From Hyphomicrobiales bacterium (lineage in GTDB: Bacteria; Pseudomonadota; Alphaproteobacteria; Rhizobiales; Kaistiaceae), in contig JAFKKF010000006.1 of assembly GCA_017305635.1 (NCBI GenBank), positions 744,001 to 808,000 of the forward strand: 64,000 nt of DNA, in the 5' to 3' direction. Under the pieces are notes generated by a model, which was not told the DNA's origin, ran no database searches, and saw nothing but the letters and a program-made list of their open reading frames with translations. Shown here one piece after another: positions 1 through 7,761 of this stretch; position 1 is the stretch's first letter; each line of letters opens with the position of its first letter. A program made the position numbers and the translations under genes.

Positions 1-520
1 GCGGCCGGTCGGCGAGCGCGGCCGCGACCGGCTTGATCGTGAAGCTTTCGCCCGGCGGCACGAAGGCGAGCCCCTTCAGGCGGGCGAGCCTCTTTCGCTC
101 GGCCTCGGTCGCCGCAAGGATGCCCTGCGTGCTGATCGACCGGGTCACCTTGATGAAGCGGCCGAGGCGCATCTTCGTCAGCGCCGCCAGCAGCTTGTCG
201 ACCATGGAGTCGTCGACCTGCAGCTTCTCCTTGCCGAGGCGCCAGGACACTTCCCCGGTGGCGAAGGTGACGGTCTTGGTCTTCCCCTCGGACGTCAGCC
301 GCGGACGGTTGGCGGCGCAATAGGCCGCCACCTTGGCCTCGAGCTCGGCCCGCTCGCCCTGAAGCGGCGTGGCGGAGTCCTCGGCGATCTTGGTGGCAGC
401 GGAGACCGCCGCGGATTTCTTCGCCTCGATCGCGGCGAGGTCGCGGTCGATCTCGCCCATGCGGCCGATCGCGGCCGCGCAGGCATCGTCGTCAGGGAGG
501 ACGGGGAGGGCGTCAGTCAT
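1..520 (-). CDS. Host-nuclease inhibitor Gam-like protein (Mu Gam family), 3' end outside window
   Basis: The minus-strand frame starts at ATG 520 and stays open to the left edge, giving 173 residues without a stop. The N-terminal part is a charged helical segment (MGEIDRDLAAIEAKKSA), followed by VSWRLGKEKLQV and a C-terminal segment ending in PPGESFTIKP. This layout of a helical pair followed by a small beta unit is that of phage Mu Gam family proteins, which bind double-stranded DNA ends and protect them from RecBCD-type exonucleases. Only the last few residues should be missing. The start codon overlaps by ATGA the stop of a 29-codon open fragment (517-606) that is probably the remnant of the next upstream phage gene, cut by island 1. 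The call rests on motif recognition, not on a search. Confidence 0.8.
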   Translation of the reverse strand, partial: MTDALPVLPDDDACAAAIGRMGEIDRDLAAIEAKKSAAVSAATKIAEDSATPLQGERAELEAKVAAYCAANRPRLTSEGKTKTVTFATGEVSWRLGKEKLQVDDSMVDKLLAALTKMRLGRFIKVTRSISTQGILAATEAERKRLARLKGLAFVPPGESFTIKPVAAALADRP

Positions 521-613
521 GGCTTCCGATCAGGTCGAGGCCGCGAGGCCCTGCGCGCCAAGGATACGCCGCCTCGGCTGGGGCGGGCGTTGAAGTCTCG
601 TCGCGCTCAGCCG

Positions 614-628
614 ATCTCGGGCCGAGAT
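614..628. repeat. Perfect inverted repeat at the left edge of island 1
   Basis: Arms ATCTCGG and CCGAGAT are separated by one base. The element lies in the 179-base gap between the Gam-like gene and the acetyltransferase gene, just upstream of the first plus-strand gene. The remainder of the gap (521-699) holds only the short frame fragment upstream of Gam and nothing else I recognise. It could be an operator or a recombination scar; there is no evidence for either beyond position. Confidence 0.45.
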
Positions 629-699
629 TTGAACTGGACGGGCGGGTACTCGCCTCTTACTCTTGGTTGCATACCGCAACGGAAGCCGGGGGGCTGCCC

Positions 700-1320
700 G
701 TGTATTGTGTATTCGGCGCCGGAGGACATGCGCGAGACTTGCTCGGCCAGTTGGCCGAGCTGGCTCCGAACGCCGTGGCTGTACTGGTGGACGAGATCGC
801 GCCGGACCGCGAACTTTGCGGGGTCCCCGTGGTATCGCTTGACGAAGCGCTTGCCGCCCACCGAAATCTCCCTTGGCTGATCGCTCTCGGCGATCCTCAA
901 TCACGCTCGCTGGCCGCCGCCAAGTTGCGGGAGAGAGGGGCAACTTTTGGGCGCTTCCTCAGCAAGCGTGCCTATCTAGCGTCCGACGCCAGGATCGCTG
1001 ACGGAGCGCAGGTCTTCGCCGGCAGTTCCGTATCTTCCAACTCTGAGGTCGGCTTCGGCGTGATCCTCAACTTCAATTGCTCGGTGTCGCACGACTCTCA
1101 CCTCGGCGAATTCGTCACTCTCTCACCCGGCTGCACGATTGCAGGCCGGGTGAGGATGGGCGCCCGAACATTCATAGGAGCCGGCGCTACCATCGCCCCA
1201 CGCCGGCTCGGTCAATCGCTGACTATTGGGCCTGACGCGATCATCGGCGCGGGAGCGCTGGTCATCAATGATGTGCCGCAGGGTGCGCGATTCGCCGGGG
1301 TGCCAGCCAGACCAATGTGA
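700..1320 (+). CDS. Sugar O/N-acyltransferase, PglD/NeuD-like, left-handed beta-helix
   Basis: Transfers an acetyl group from acetyl-CoA to a (nucleotide-)sugar. The N-terminus has the small Rossmann-like element typical of PglD/NeuD proteins (YCVFGAGGHARDLL) and the C-terminal half is a run of hexapeptide repeats (for example IADGAQVFAGSSV, IGAGATIAP, IIGAGALVI) that fold as a left-handed beta-helix and form the trimer active site; His residues in CSVSHDSHLG fit the catalytic position. I chose GTG 700 (206 aa) because the family begins right at this motif and a G-rich stretch lies upstream; TTG 667 would add 11 residues. The gene lies 7 bases before an aminotransferase gene, a pairing seen in 4-amino-4,6-dideoxy sugar pathways (VioA/VioB, PglE/PglD). 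First gene of island 1. Confidence 0.82.
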   Translation: MYCVFGAGGHARDLLGQLAELAPNAVAVLVDEIAPDRELCGVPVVSLDEALAAHRNLPWLIALGDPQSRSLAAAKLRERGATFGRFLSKRAYLASDARIADGAQVFAGSSVSSNSEVGFGVILNFNCSVSHDSHLGEFVTLSPGCTIAGRVRMGARTFIGAGATIAPRRLGQSLTIGPDAIIGAGALVINDVPQGARFAGVPARPM

Positions 1321-1327
1321 GAAGTGA

Positions 1328-2413
1328 ATGCTGTTCGTAGCCCGCCCCATTGCGCCAGACCTTGAAACACTTTCCCGGTACCTGAAGGGCTGCATCGAGC
1401 AGCGCCGGTTTACGAATGGTGGCCCGCTTGAAGCGACGCTAGAGCTGCGCCTTCGTGAACTCCTCTCCGCGAGGCACCTGTGCCTTGTCACCAACGGAAC
1501 CGTAGCAATTACCCTGGCCCTTACGGCGCTTGGCATTCGCGGGCAGGTGATTACCACCCCCTTCACGTTCTCCGCCACCACGCATGCCATCATTCATGCG
1601 GGAGCGGAGGAAGTGTTCGTCGACGTTGATCCCGTGACGTTGACGATTGATCCGAAACTGATTGAAGCCGCGATCACCCCCGAAACAGAGGCCATCGTAG
1701 GCGTCCATGTCTATGGCATTCCATGTGCGGTTGACGAGATCAGCGCCATTGCGAAGAAGCATGGATTGGCCGTGATCTACGATGGCGCTCACGCATTCAA
1801 CATGACCTATCGTGGCACGCCGATCGGCCGCTTTGGCGATGCCACAACTTACAGCTTCCACGCGACAAAGCTCTTCCACACCGCTGAAGGAGGAGCCATC
1901 GAAGCCAACAGTTCCGATCTCGCCGAACGCCTCCGGCTGCTGCGGAACTTTGGTATCGAATCTGAAGACGTGATCACCGCATGTGGAACCAACGCCAAGA
2001 TGTCGGAGGTGTCCGCGGCGGTGGGCCTGGCTGTTCTCGATCTGCTGGGGGCCGAATACGACGCGCGCGCCAAGCTACGATCGCTCTACTCTGACGCCTT
2101 GAAAGGAATCCCTGACATCAGGTTCCTTGAAGCCAAGGAGGCGAGTGACGCGGGCTCATATTTCATAATATATGTGCCGGTATCCAAGCGAGACGAACTG
2201 CAGAACCAGCTTCGTCAAAGCGGCATTCTGGCCCGCCGCTATTTTTACCCTCTGACGTCAGAGGGGGCATATCTCGGCCGGCAACACGATCATCGCGCGA
2301 CGCCCATTGCCTTCGAAGCCAGCAGGTCGGTTCTGGCGCTTCCGTATCATGGCGGCGTCACGGAACAACATGTGGCTCTCATCGCAGAGATCGCGAGGCG
2401 CGTACTTGGATAG
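1328..2413 (+). CDS. DegT/DnrJ/EryC1/StrS family sugar aminotransferase (PLP)
   Basis: PLP-dependent transaminase of 361 residues acting on keto-deoxy nucleotide sugars. Visible motifs are TNGT near residue 56, the PLP-contacting Asp152 in YDGAHAF, and the Schiff-base Lys181 in the family signature FHATKLFHTAEGGA. The sequence around Lys181 and the following LLRNFG resemble VioA/RffA-type 4-aminotransferases, so a dTDP- or UDP-4-amino-4,6-dideoxyhexose product is likely (inference). With the upstream acetyltransferase it would make an N-acetylated dideoxyamino sugar; the required 4,6-dehydratase is not in the window and must come from the host. The 3' end overlaps the next gene by 8 bases, indicating translational coupling. 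Base composition looks less GC-rich than the surrounding phage genes. Confidence 0.88.
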   Translation: MLFVARPIAPDLETLSRYLKGCIEQRRFTNGGPLEATLELRLRELLSARHLCLVTNGTVAITLALTALGIRGQVITTPFTFSATTHAIIHAGAEEVFVDVDPVTLTIDPKLIEAAITPETEAIVGVHVYGIPCAVDEISAIAKKHGLAVIYDGAHAFNMTYRGTPIGRFGDATTYSFHATKLFHTAEGGAIEANSSDLAERLRLLRNFGIESEDVITACGTNAKMSEVSAAVGLAVLDLLGAEYDARAKLRSLYSDALKGIPDIRFLEAKEASDAGSYFIIYVPVSKRDELQNQLRQSGILARRYFYPLTSEGAYLGRQHDHRATPIAFEASRSVLALPYHGGVTEQHVALIAEIARRVLG

Positions 2414-3179
2414 CATCTTCGTTGACATCATCCTCCCGTCCTACAACAACGGCACGACGATCGATGAGACCATCGCGTCGGTGGTTGATCAATCGGTATT
2501 TGAACGGACGGTTCTTCATATCCAGGACGACTGCTCGACCGACGACACGGCCGAGTGTGCACAACGCTGGGCAGATCGCTTTACCAACGTCCGATTCCGG
2601 AGGAACCGGGAAAACGTAGGGGTGATGTCCAACTACCGGATCCTCTTGAGTCACTGCACGGCGTCCTTCGTGGCGCCGATCGAAGGTGATGACGTCTGGA
2701 TTTCGAACACTCGCGTCCAGCAGATGGTCGACTACCTGGCGATCACCGGGCGAGCGGCGGTCTTCAGTGGCTTCATGATCGACGATCGAATGTCAGGCAA
2801 GGTCGCGCCTGCGCCAATATCAGGGAATCGCTTCCGCACGTTGAGCGTGTTCGAAATGCTGCGGGGAAACCCACCTGCGTCCTTCTCGAACTGCGTCTAC
2901 AAGCGCGACGCCCTGGAGAGCGCCTTCTCGGATGCCCTTGAGGCAAGCGGTTACGATTGGCTGGTGAACACCATCATCGCGCACCGGGACGGTGGCTTCG
3001 ACTTCTATCCTGAGATTCTGTCGTGCTACCGGGTCCTGAGTTCGGGCGCATGGTCTTCGTTGTCGTCGGCTGACAAGGGCACCCTGGTCTCGCAAACCCT
3101 TCAGGACCTTTCCCGGTACCTCGGTCCAAGATATGCGTCAGCGCTGAAGGCTGCGCATCCCGCCGACAGAGGGCGGTAG
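2406..3179 (+). CDS. Family 2 glycosyltransferase
   Basis: GT-A fold glycosyltransferase of about 257 residues. It opens with the GT2 strand motif DIILPSYNNG, then the nucleotide-binding DDCSTDDT (41-48) and the metal-binding EGDDVW (Asp95-Asp96). I chose TTG 2406 over the upstream ATGs (2349, 2370) because the domain begins immediately, a GAGG ribosome site sits 7 bases upstream, and the 8-base overlap with the aminotransferase gene is typical of a coupled operon. The acceptor and donor are unknown; context suggests building or decorating a surface glycan repeat unit. No membrane segments are visible, so it should act at the cytoplasmic face. Confidence 0.85.
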   Translation: MDSIFVDIILPSYNNGTTIDETIASVVDQSVFERTVLHIQDDCSTDDTAECAQRWADRFTNVRFRRNRENVGVMSNYRILLSHCTASFVAPIEGDDVWISNTRVQQMVDYLAITGRAAVFSGFMIDDRMSGKVAPAPISGNRFRTLSVFEMLRGNPPASFSNCVYKRDALESAFSDALEASGYDWLVNTIIAHRDGGFDFYPEILSCYRVLSSGAWSSLSSADKGTLVSQTLQDLSRYLGPRYASALKAAHPADRGR

Positions 3180-3181
3180 GC

Positions 3182-4360
3182 GTGACCCACATCTCCGTCA
3201 TCGTTCCTTCATACAATCACGAGGCCTTTGTCGTTGACGCGGTCCATAGCGTCCTGCGCCAGACGGTGCGACCGACTGAAGTAATTGTCGTTGACGATTG
3301 TTCGCAAGATGGAAGCGTTGCAAGGCTTCGGCGGATAGCGGATGAGCGCGTCCGCATTATTGTTCACAAGGCGAACATGGGCGGGGCGGCAACCCTCAAT
3401 ACCGGCATCCGCTCTGCCACTGGAGAGTATATCGCTATATGCAATTCCGACGACCTCTGGGAAGTGGATAAGCTGGAGAAGCAACTCCGTGCATTTGAAA
3501 CCCATCCGGAGTTGGGCGCGGTTTTTACCGATGTTCGCTGGGTGGGCGAGCACGGGCAGCGCGAGAAGGGTTACGGCGACATCTTCCGCCAAGCCAATCG
3601 CAGCCGTTTCGAGTGGACAAAGCGATTGCTCGAAGGCGGAAACTGTCTGTGCCACCCCTCGGTGATGATCAGGGCGGCCGTTTACTCGGCCGTCGGTGAG
3701 TACGACAATCGCTTTCGCCAACTACCCGACTACCGGATGTGGCTCAGGGTCGTGAATCAGTTCGAAATCGAGGTTCTCGATGAACCCTTGATCCGTTTTC
3801 GGCTGCACGGGAACAACACCAGCCAACCGTCGCCGTCGACCAGCGCGCGGGATCGCAATGAGTGCGCCCTCATCTGGGAAGAGACGTTCCTGGCAATGGA
3901 CGCGAATACCCTTCATGGAGCATTCGGCACCAGACGCCACCCCTCGGATCCGCAGTTCAACCTTGCGGTGGAAAAGGTCTTCTATCTGTGGAGCGTTTCC
4001 GGCTATCTGGCGTCCATAGCGCGGACGGTTGCGAATGAAATTGCGTTTCGATTGATCGGCACAGAGGCGGGGGTCGCCGCATGGGAGTCATATGGGCTGA
4101 CGGTCCACGACTTTCATACCCTGCACGGCATCGGGTCCCCTTGGTTGCGTCCGCCCGCGGAGTGTACGACTCCCGCCGAGACTGACTTGATGCGCAGGAT
4201 CGGCGGATATGTTCCCCCGCGGCCGTCGGGGTCTCCTGCGAGCGCAACTCAAGGAAGTCCGCTGGAAATCAAAAAGCTGACTGGCATGCGCAAGTTGAGG
4301 CGCGAGCTCCGTCGCATTCGCCGCCAGGTGACCAACATCTTCAGCGGCACCGTTGCCTAG
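3182..4360 (+). CDS. Family 2 glycosyltransferase with C-terminal extension
   Basis: A 392-residue protein starting at GTG 3182, two bases after the previous stop. The N-terminal 220 residues are a GT2 domain: ISVIVPSYNHE, VVDDCSQDGS (37-46), and the catalytic-site NSDDLW (Asp90-Asp91), followed by WRVVNQF-type C-terminal domain elements. The last 170 residues, including a basic tail (RRELRRIRRQV), have no motif I recognise and may anchor it to the membrane or to partner enzymes. It differs in sequence from the neighbouring GT2 gene, so the two probably add different sugars. Third step of the island 1 operon. Confidence 0.87.
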   Translation: MTHISVIVPSYNHEAFVVDAVHSVLRQTVRPTEVIVVDDCSQDGSVARLRRIADERVRIIVHKANMGGAATLNTGIRSATGEYIAICNSDDLWEVDKLEKQLRAFETHPELGAVFTDVRWVGEHGQREKGYGDIFRQANRSRFEWTKRLLEGGNCLCHPSVMIRAAVYSAVGEYDNRFRQLPDYRMWLRVVNQFEIEVLDEPLIRFRLHGNNTSQPSPSTSARDRNECALIWEETFLAMDANTLHGAFGTRRHPSDPQFNLAVEKVFYLWSVSGYLASIARTVANEIAFRLIGTEAGVAAWESYGLTVHDFHTLHGIGSPWLRPPAECTTPAETDLMRRIGGYVPPRPSGSPASATQGSPLEIKKLTGMRKLRRELRRIRRQVTNIFSGTVA

Positions 4361-4362
4361 TG

Positions 4363-5430
4363 ATGGCGGCAAGACCCGTTGCGGCCAGAGTTGGCGATAC
4401 CGAGCGCACTGTTGTTGTTCATGTCGGCACGATCAAGACGGGCACGACCTATATCCAGTCGTTGGCGACCAAGCACGCCGACCATCTCCGAGCCCATGGT
4501 GTCTACTATCCAGCCGAGCACGGTAGTGAGGCGCACCATGATATCGCCGGGATGCTAGCGCGAACCGAGCTATCCCAAACGGCGATGCCATCTTCCGTGC
4601 GTCGAAGCAAACTGAAGCACCTTCTGTTGTCGTCGGAGGTCTTCCTCAATTTTGACGTCGGCGATCTCGGGCGAGTTCGTGACTTGCTGCCCGACAGGAA
4701 GGTGTTTGCGGTGGCCTTCCTGCGCGAGCCGGTGGGTCTTCTGGCTTCGTGGATTCAGGAAATGGTGAAGCACGGATGGATAGGATCGACCGACGACGCC
4801 AAGCACGGCGAGGTGATCGCCGAGATGTTTCTTCGTCCGGTCTACGACAGCGTGTTGCGCGGCACTTCCGTCGCTGAGAAACTAGTTGGTGCGTTCGGGC
4901 CTTCACAGGTTCTGCTCGTGGCCTTCAACAATGTGCTTGACGCTGGGCAGGACCTGTTCCGTTGCATGGCCGAAGATGTTGTCGGCATTCCCGCTCCCGA
5001 CAAGCTTGCCTTCGACGACGCAAACCTCAACACGCGGATGACCCTTGAGCAGCAGGAGTTGAATCGCCTGCTAAACCAGACGATCACTCGGCGAGGCTTC
5101 GAGGCGACGATCCATGTACATCTCGGCATGCTCCGGCATGCCAATTTCGATATTGGCCCATTCGCACCGATTCGAAACTACGTTCGAGCGACCCGATTCC
5201 GGAGCCGGGAGGGTGTGCACGCCGGCATAGAACGGCGGCTAGCGGATGAGTTTGGGGACCTCTTCGTGAACAAAGCCGAGTCGCCGTACGTCTTCCATCG
5301 AGAACATGAGGGCGAGATTGAGTGGGTCGACCTGAACCGCTTTTGCTCCGAGAATCCTAGAGCGGTGACAGAGATCAATCGGATCGCCGATGCCGTAATC
5401 CAGGAGGGCCAGCTGGTCGCGAGGCAGTAG
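4363..5430 (+). CDS. Sulfotransferase-like protein
   Basis: A 355-residue protein whose N-terminus carries the PAPS 5'-phosphosulfate-binding loop seen in bacterial sulfotransferase-fold proteins: VVVHVGTIKTGTTYIQ with Lys25-Thr26-Gly27-Thr28-Thr29. A later segment, VFAVAFLREPVGLLASW, matches the 3'-phosphate-binding strand-helix of the fold. ATG 4363 is taken as the start; GTG 4360 immediately before it overlaps the previous stop. It would transfer sulfate from PAPS to a glycan hydroxyl, adding a negative charge to the polysaccharide built by the upstream enzymes. Acceptor unknown; the family also contains divergent members without proven activity. Confidence 0.75.
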   Translation: MAARPVAARVGDTERTVVVHVGTIKTGTTYIQSLATKHADHLRAHGVYYPAEHGSEAHHDIAGMLARTELSQTAMPSSVRRSKLKHLLLSSEVFLNFDVGDLGRVRDLLPDRKVFAVAFLREPVGLLASWIQEMVKHGWIGSTDDAKHGEVIAEMFLRPVYDSVLRGTSVAEKLVGAFGPSQVLLVAFNNVLDAGQDLFRCMAEDVVGIPAPDKLAFDDANLNTRMTLEQQELNRLLNQTITRRGFEATIHVHLGMLRHANFDIGPFAPIRNYVRATRFRSREGVHAGIERRLADEFGDLFVNKAESPYVFHREHEGEIEWVDLNRFCSENPRAVTEINRIADAVIQEGQLVARQ

Positions 5431-5491
5431 CTTTCCTACCGGCGGTCCTCGGCACTGGACGAGATGTTGAAGCTGTGTGGCGGAGGCAGCA

Positions 5492-5740
5492 ATGCATTGG
5501 CTTTTGTACTTGGTCGGTGGGGCCGGGGTTGCCGGGTCCGCGTATGTGTTTTGGGCCGGGACCCCGGTCGTGGCAGGATCACTTATTGCTTCGTCGGTAC
5601 TTCTGATCGGTCTCGGGTACCTGATCAGCATCGCTACCAAGATCGAGGCCAACACGCGGGACACGGCCGACTATTTGGATAGGATACTAAGACCGCCACC
5701 TCCTGGCCGGGGGCCGCGCCCTGGCTCCCGAGGCAATTGA
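5492..5740 (+). CDS. Small two-helix membrane protein
   Basis: An 82-residue protein with two predicted membrane segments (LLYLVGGAGVAGSAYVFW and VVAGSLIASSVLLIGLGYLI), a short polar tail and a Pro/Gly/Arg-rich C-terminus. ATG 5492 is supported by a GGAGG ribosome site (5482-5486) six bases upstream; the in-frame GTG 5477 lacks one. It is the last gene of island 1. I do not recognise a family. Position suggests a membrane partner of the glycan enzymes or a superinfection-exclusion peptide, but neither is shown. The 97 bases after it, up to the phage gene at 5838, hold no gene I can support. Confidence 0.6.
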   Translation: MHWLLYLVGGAGVAGSAYVFWAGTPVVAGSLIASSVLLIGLGYLISIATKIEANTRDTADYLDRILRPPPPGRGPRPGSRGN

Positions 5741-5837
5741 TGCGCGTCGCTGCCGCAAGAATGACGAAGGCCATCGCGCTGGCGACGATTCGAGAGCATG
5801 CCGACGACGAGGATGGCGGCGGTGACGGTGGCGGGCT

Positions 5838-6176
5838 TTATCGCACGACGACGCGGATGATCCAGGCCTTGATCTCGTCGGCGAAATAGGTGAGCACCGC
5901 GCCGACCACAGCCCCGACAATGCCGAGGGCGAGGATGACGCCGGCGGCCTTCGTCTGGAGCCTGGTGAGGCCGGCGACGGTCGGCTCCATCTCGGTCACC
6001 TTCTCCTCGAGGCGATCCTGCTGCGAGGACTGCTTCTCGAGCTTCTGGTAGACCTGACCGCGATGTTCCCGCGCGCGGACCTCGGATTCCTCGAAATCTC
6101 TCCTCAAGCCGTCCACCTTGGCGTCAAGCCGACCGAGCATCAGGTAGATGTCGCTGTTGGACGGCTCGCGATTCAC
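5838..6176 (-). CDS. Phage membrane protein with coiled coil (DUF1515-like, lysis region)
   Basis: A 112-residue protein starting at GTG 6176 with GGAGG upstream. It has an acidic-basic helical region (LGRLDAKVDGLRRDFEES, then KLEKQSSQQDRLEEKV) that should form a coiled coil, and one C-terminal membrane helix (AAGVILALGIVGAVVGAVLTYF). Such proteins are common next to lysis genes in rhizobial phages, where they may be holin-associated (XhlA-like) proteins. The start overlaps the Rz1-like stop by 4 bases. Last gene of the phage lysis operon before island 1. Function inferred from topology and position. Confidence 0.65.
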   Translation of the reverse strand: MNREPSNSDIYLMLGRLDAKVDGLRRDFEESEVRAREHRGQVYQKLEKQSSQQDRLEEKVTEMEPTVAGLTRLQTKAAGVILALGIVGAVVGAVLTYFADEIKAWIIRVVVR

Positions 6177-6472
6177 TTCCCCAGCCTCCGGCGAAGGTCG
6201 TTGTAGAAAGCAACGCCGTCGGCCTGCTTTCGGGAGCACGAGGCGAGCGCCTGCCGGTTGCGCGCCAGTTCGATGAGGGCCGGCTGACCGGCGCGCACGC
6301 CGGGATCCACGCATCGCGAGGCGAGCGTGCCCGGCATGACAGGCAGGGACGGCCGCACGGCCACCGTCGTGGTCGCGCAGCCGGCGAGCACCAGGCCGAT
6401 GCCGAGGACGATCGCCGCGAGCAGGCCGTTGCCGACGAAGCGGCTACCGAATGGCGTTGAGCTTCTTCGCAT
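6173..6472 (-). CDS. Outer-membrane spanin subunit (Rz1-like lipoprotein)
   Basis: A 99-residue protein with a lipoprotein signal: positively charged start (MRRSS), a hydrophobic stretch (LLAAIVLGIGLVL) and the lipobox LAGC followed by ATTTVAVRP. It overlaps the 3' end of the Rz-like gene by 29 bases in another frame, the overlapping arrangement characteristic of phage Rz/Rz1 pairs. In lysis the o-spanin in the outer membrane joins the i-spanin and fuses the two membranes after the wall is degraded. Longer than many Rz1 proteins and not especially Pro-rich, but order and lipobox support the call. Confidence 0.8.
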   Translation of the reverse strand: MRRSSTPFGSRFVGNGLLAAIVLGIGLVLAGCATTTVAVRPSLPVMPGTLASRCVDPGVRAGQPALIELARNRQALASCSRKQADGVAFYNDLRRRLGK

Positions 6473-6782
6473 CGTCGGCTCCGATCGGGCAGGATTGTTC
6501 CGGCGGCCGGCGCCGCACGTCTTCGGAGAGGTCGTCGACCTGCTGCTGCAGGGCTTCGGCGGCGGCTTCGGCAGCTTCGGCGCGCTGGCTGGCGGTCTCG
6601 ACCGCAGCGGCGACTGCAGCGGCCTGGTGCGCGCGCTCGGCGGCCACCGCGAGGGCGACTGCCGTCTTGACGTTGGCGGCACCGACCCGGCGCCCTTCCA
6701 CATAGGCGCCGGCGAGCAGGAGCAGGCCGACCAGCACCGCTGCAAGCGTCCGGCCGAGCGCCGTACCGAGGAAGGCCAGCAT
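6444..6782 (-). CDS. Inner-membrane spanin subunit (Rz-like)
   Basis: A 112-residue protein with one N-terminal membrane helix (AAVLVGLLLLAGAYVEGRRVG) and a long Ala/Glu/Gln-rich periplasmic helix (QRAEAAEAAAEALQQQV) expected to form a coiled coil. This is the i-spanin layout. The start ATG 6782 shares a base with the endolysin stop (TGATG), so the lysis genes are translationally coupled; GTG 6785 would add one codon. It partners with the overlapping Rz1-like lipoprotein to disrupt the outer membrane at lysis. Confidence 0.82.
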   Translation of the reverse strand: MLAFLGTALGRTLAAVLVGLLLLAGAYVEGRRVGAANVKTAVALAVAAERAHQAAAVAAAVETASQRAEAAEAAAEALQQQVDDLSEDVRRRPPEQSCPIGADDAKKLNAIR

Positions 6783-7258
6783 CACGCCGCGTCCTTCAGG
6801 CAGAGCGCCCGCTCAGCCTGTCGGCGCTTGGTGAGGCCGGGGAGCCGGACGAGCACGCCGGCGACGCGGACCTTGTCCCATGCGAGGATGGCGTCGCAGG
6901 CGGCGCGCCAGTTCTTCGCGTCCAGCTGCTTCCGCACCGTCGACCCGCAGAACGCGCCCTGTCCGATGTTGTAGGAGAGCGAGAGCGAGGCGATGTAGGG
7001 GTTGAGCGGGACGCCGTCCGGGTCCTTCAGGCACTTACGAATGCCGGTCTCGAACTCGATCAGGCGATCGCCGAGCATTGTCTTGCACTCGGCCGTCGTC
7101 TCGTAGTCGCCCATCTTCACGCCGCGGGTTTCCCCGAAGCAGATCGTCGGGATGCCGACCGGATCGCGATAGGCGTAGTTGCGGAGGCCTTCGAAGCCGC
7201 CAACGAGCGTGATGACGATGCCGGCCGCAGCCGTGCCTTTCTTGATACGGCTAGCCAT
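6782..7258 (-). CDS. Phage endolysin, GH24 lysozyme with signal-anchor N-terminus
   Basis: Cleaves the glycan strands of peptidoglycan. The T4/P21-type catalytic triad is visible with exact spacing: Glu23, eight residues to Asp32, five residues to Thr38 (GGFEGLRNYAYRDPVGIPT). The first 22 residues combine two Lys/Arg with a weakly hydrophobic Gly/Ala/Val stretch (AAAGIVITLVGG), the mark of a signal-anchor-release segment as in P21 R, so it probably reaches the periplasm through Sec and is activated when the holin depolarises the membrane. 158 residues is normal for the family. It overlaps the holin gene by 8 bases. Confidence 0.9.
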   Translation of the reverse strand: MASRIKKGTAAAGIVITLVGGFEGLRNYAYRDPVGIPTICFGETRGVKMGDYETTAECKTMLGDRLIEFETGIRKCLKDPDGVPLNPYIASLSLSYNIGQGAFCGSTVRKQLDAKNWRAACDAILAWDKVRVAGVLVRLPGLTKRRQAERALCLKDAA

Positions 7259-7466
7259 GGGGAAGGTTCTCCTGGGCGATGACGCGCGCGACCGCGGCTG
7301 CGCCGCAGACGCCGCCGATGGCGAGATTAAGGAGGAGGCTGAAGCCGAGGCCGGAGAGCCATGCCTGCACGGCTCCCTCGATCAGCGCAGCCGAGCCGGC
7401 GAGGACGATGAAGCGGATACTCCAGGCGCGCTGGAGCACCGCCTTCCAGTCGGGGCGGAGACGCAT
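7251..7466 (-). CDS. Putative holin, small two-helix membrane protein
   Basis: A 71-residue protein from ATG 7466 with a basic N-terminus (MRLRPDWKAVLQRAW), two hydrophobic segments (FIVLAGSAALIEGAVQAW and LLLNLAIGGVCGAAAVA) and a short polar tail. Size, two-helix topology and position immediately upstream of a SAR-type endolysin fit a class II or pinholin-type holin. It begins eight bases after the stop of the truncated RlpA-like frame and overlaps the endolysin start. No family assigned with certainty. Confidence 0.72.
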   Translation of the reverse strand: MRLRPDWKAVLQRAWSIRFIVLAGSAALIEGAVQAWLSGLGFSLLLNLAIGGVCGAAAVARVIAQENLPHG

Positions 7467-7474
7467 TGGTGTTC

Positions 7475-7678
7475 CTAGTGGATGGTGACGCGGGCCAGCC
7501 CGCGGACGCCGAGAGCGCGGGCGGCGCCTTCGGAGAGGTCGATGATCCGTCCGCGCACACAGGGGCCGCGGTCGCGGATGGGGCACATGATCGAGCGACC
7601 GGTCGCCACCACCGTCACGCGGACGACGCTGCCGAGCTTCCTCGTCTTGTGGGCGCGCCTCGGCGGGAACCGGTCGCC
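7475..7678 (-). pseudogene. 5'-truncated RlpA-like double-psi beta-barrel (lytic transglycosylase family) remnant
   Basis: A 67-codon frame without a credible ATG that encodes the C-terminal core of an RlpA/DPBB domain: AAHKT-like start (RAHKTRKLGSVVRVTVV), the invariant catalytic-region motif RDRGPCVRGRIIDLS, and the closing GVRGLARVTIH. Intact family members begin 30 or more residues earlier with the WYG motif. Here the frame is closed by TGA 7679-7681, exactly where phage sequence gives way to island 2. I infer that acquisition of island 2 removed the 5' end. An internal GTG (three occur in the VTVV region) could still yield a non-functional peptide. Family members cleave glycan strands lacking stem peptides. 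Confidence 0.75.
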
Positions 7679-7761
7679 TCACTAGCTGCGCAGGATAGGT
7701 TGCAGGGACGACTCGGTTGCTGCGCAGCTTGCACCACAACCGAAAACTCGCTTTAAGTAGC

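Noticed and set aside
630..660. T-arm-like sequence (GTTCAAATC on the minus strand) near the left edge of island 1, possible tRNA remnant or att site
   Set aside because: Flanking bases do not form a proper five-base T stem and no acceptor stem or CCA follows; insufficient for a tRNA fragment call.
5741..5837. Hydrophobic minus-strand stretch between island 1 and the DUF1515-like gene as a separate small gene
   Set aside because: No start codon or ribosome site in the hydrophobic frame and it runs antisense into the small membrane protein gene; could be a remnant but cannot be supported.
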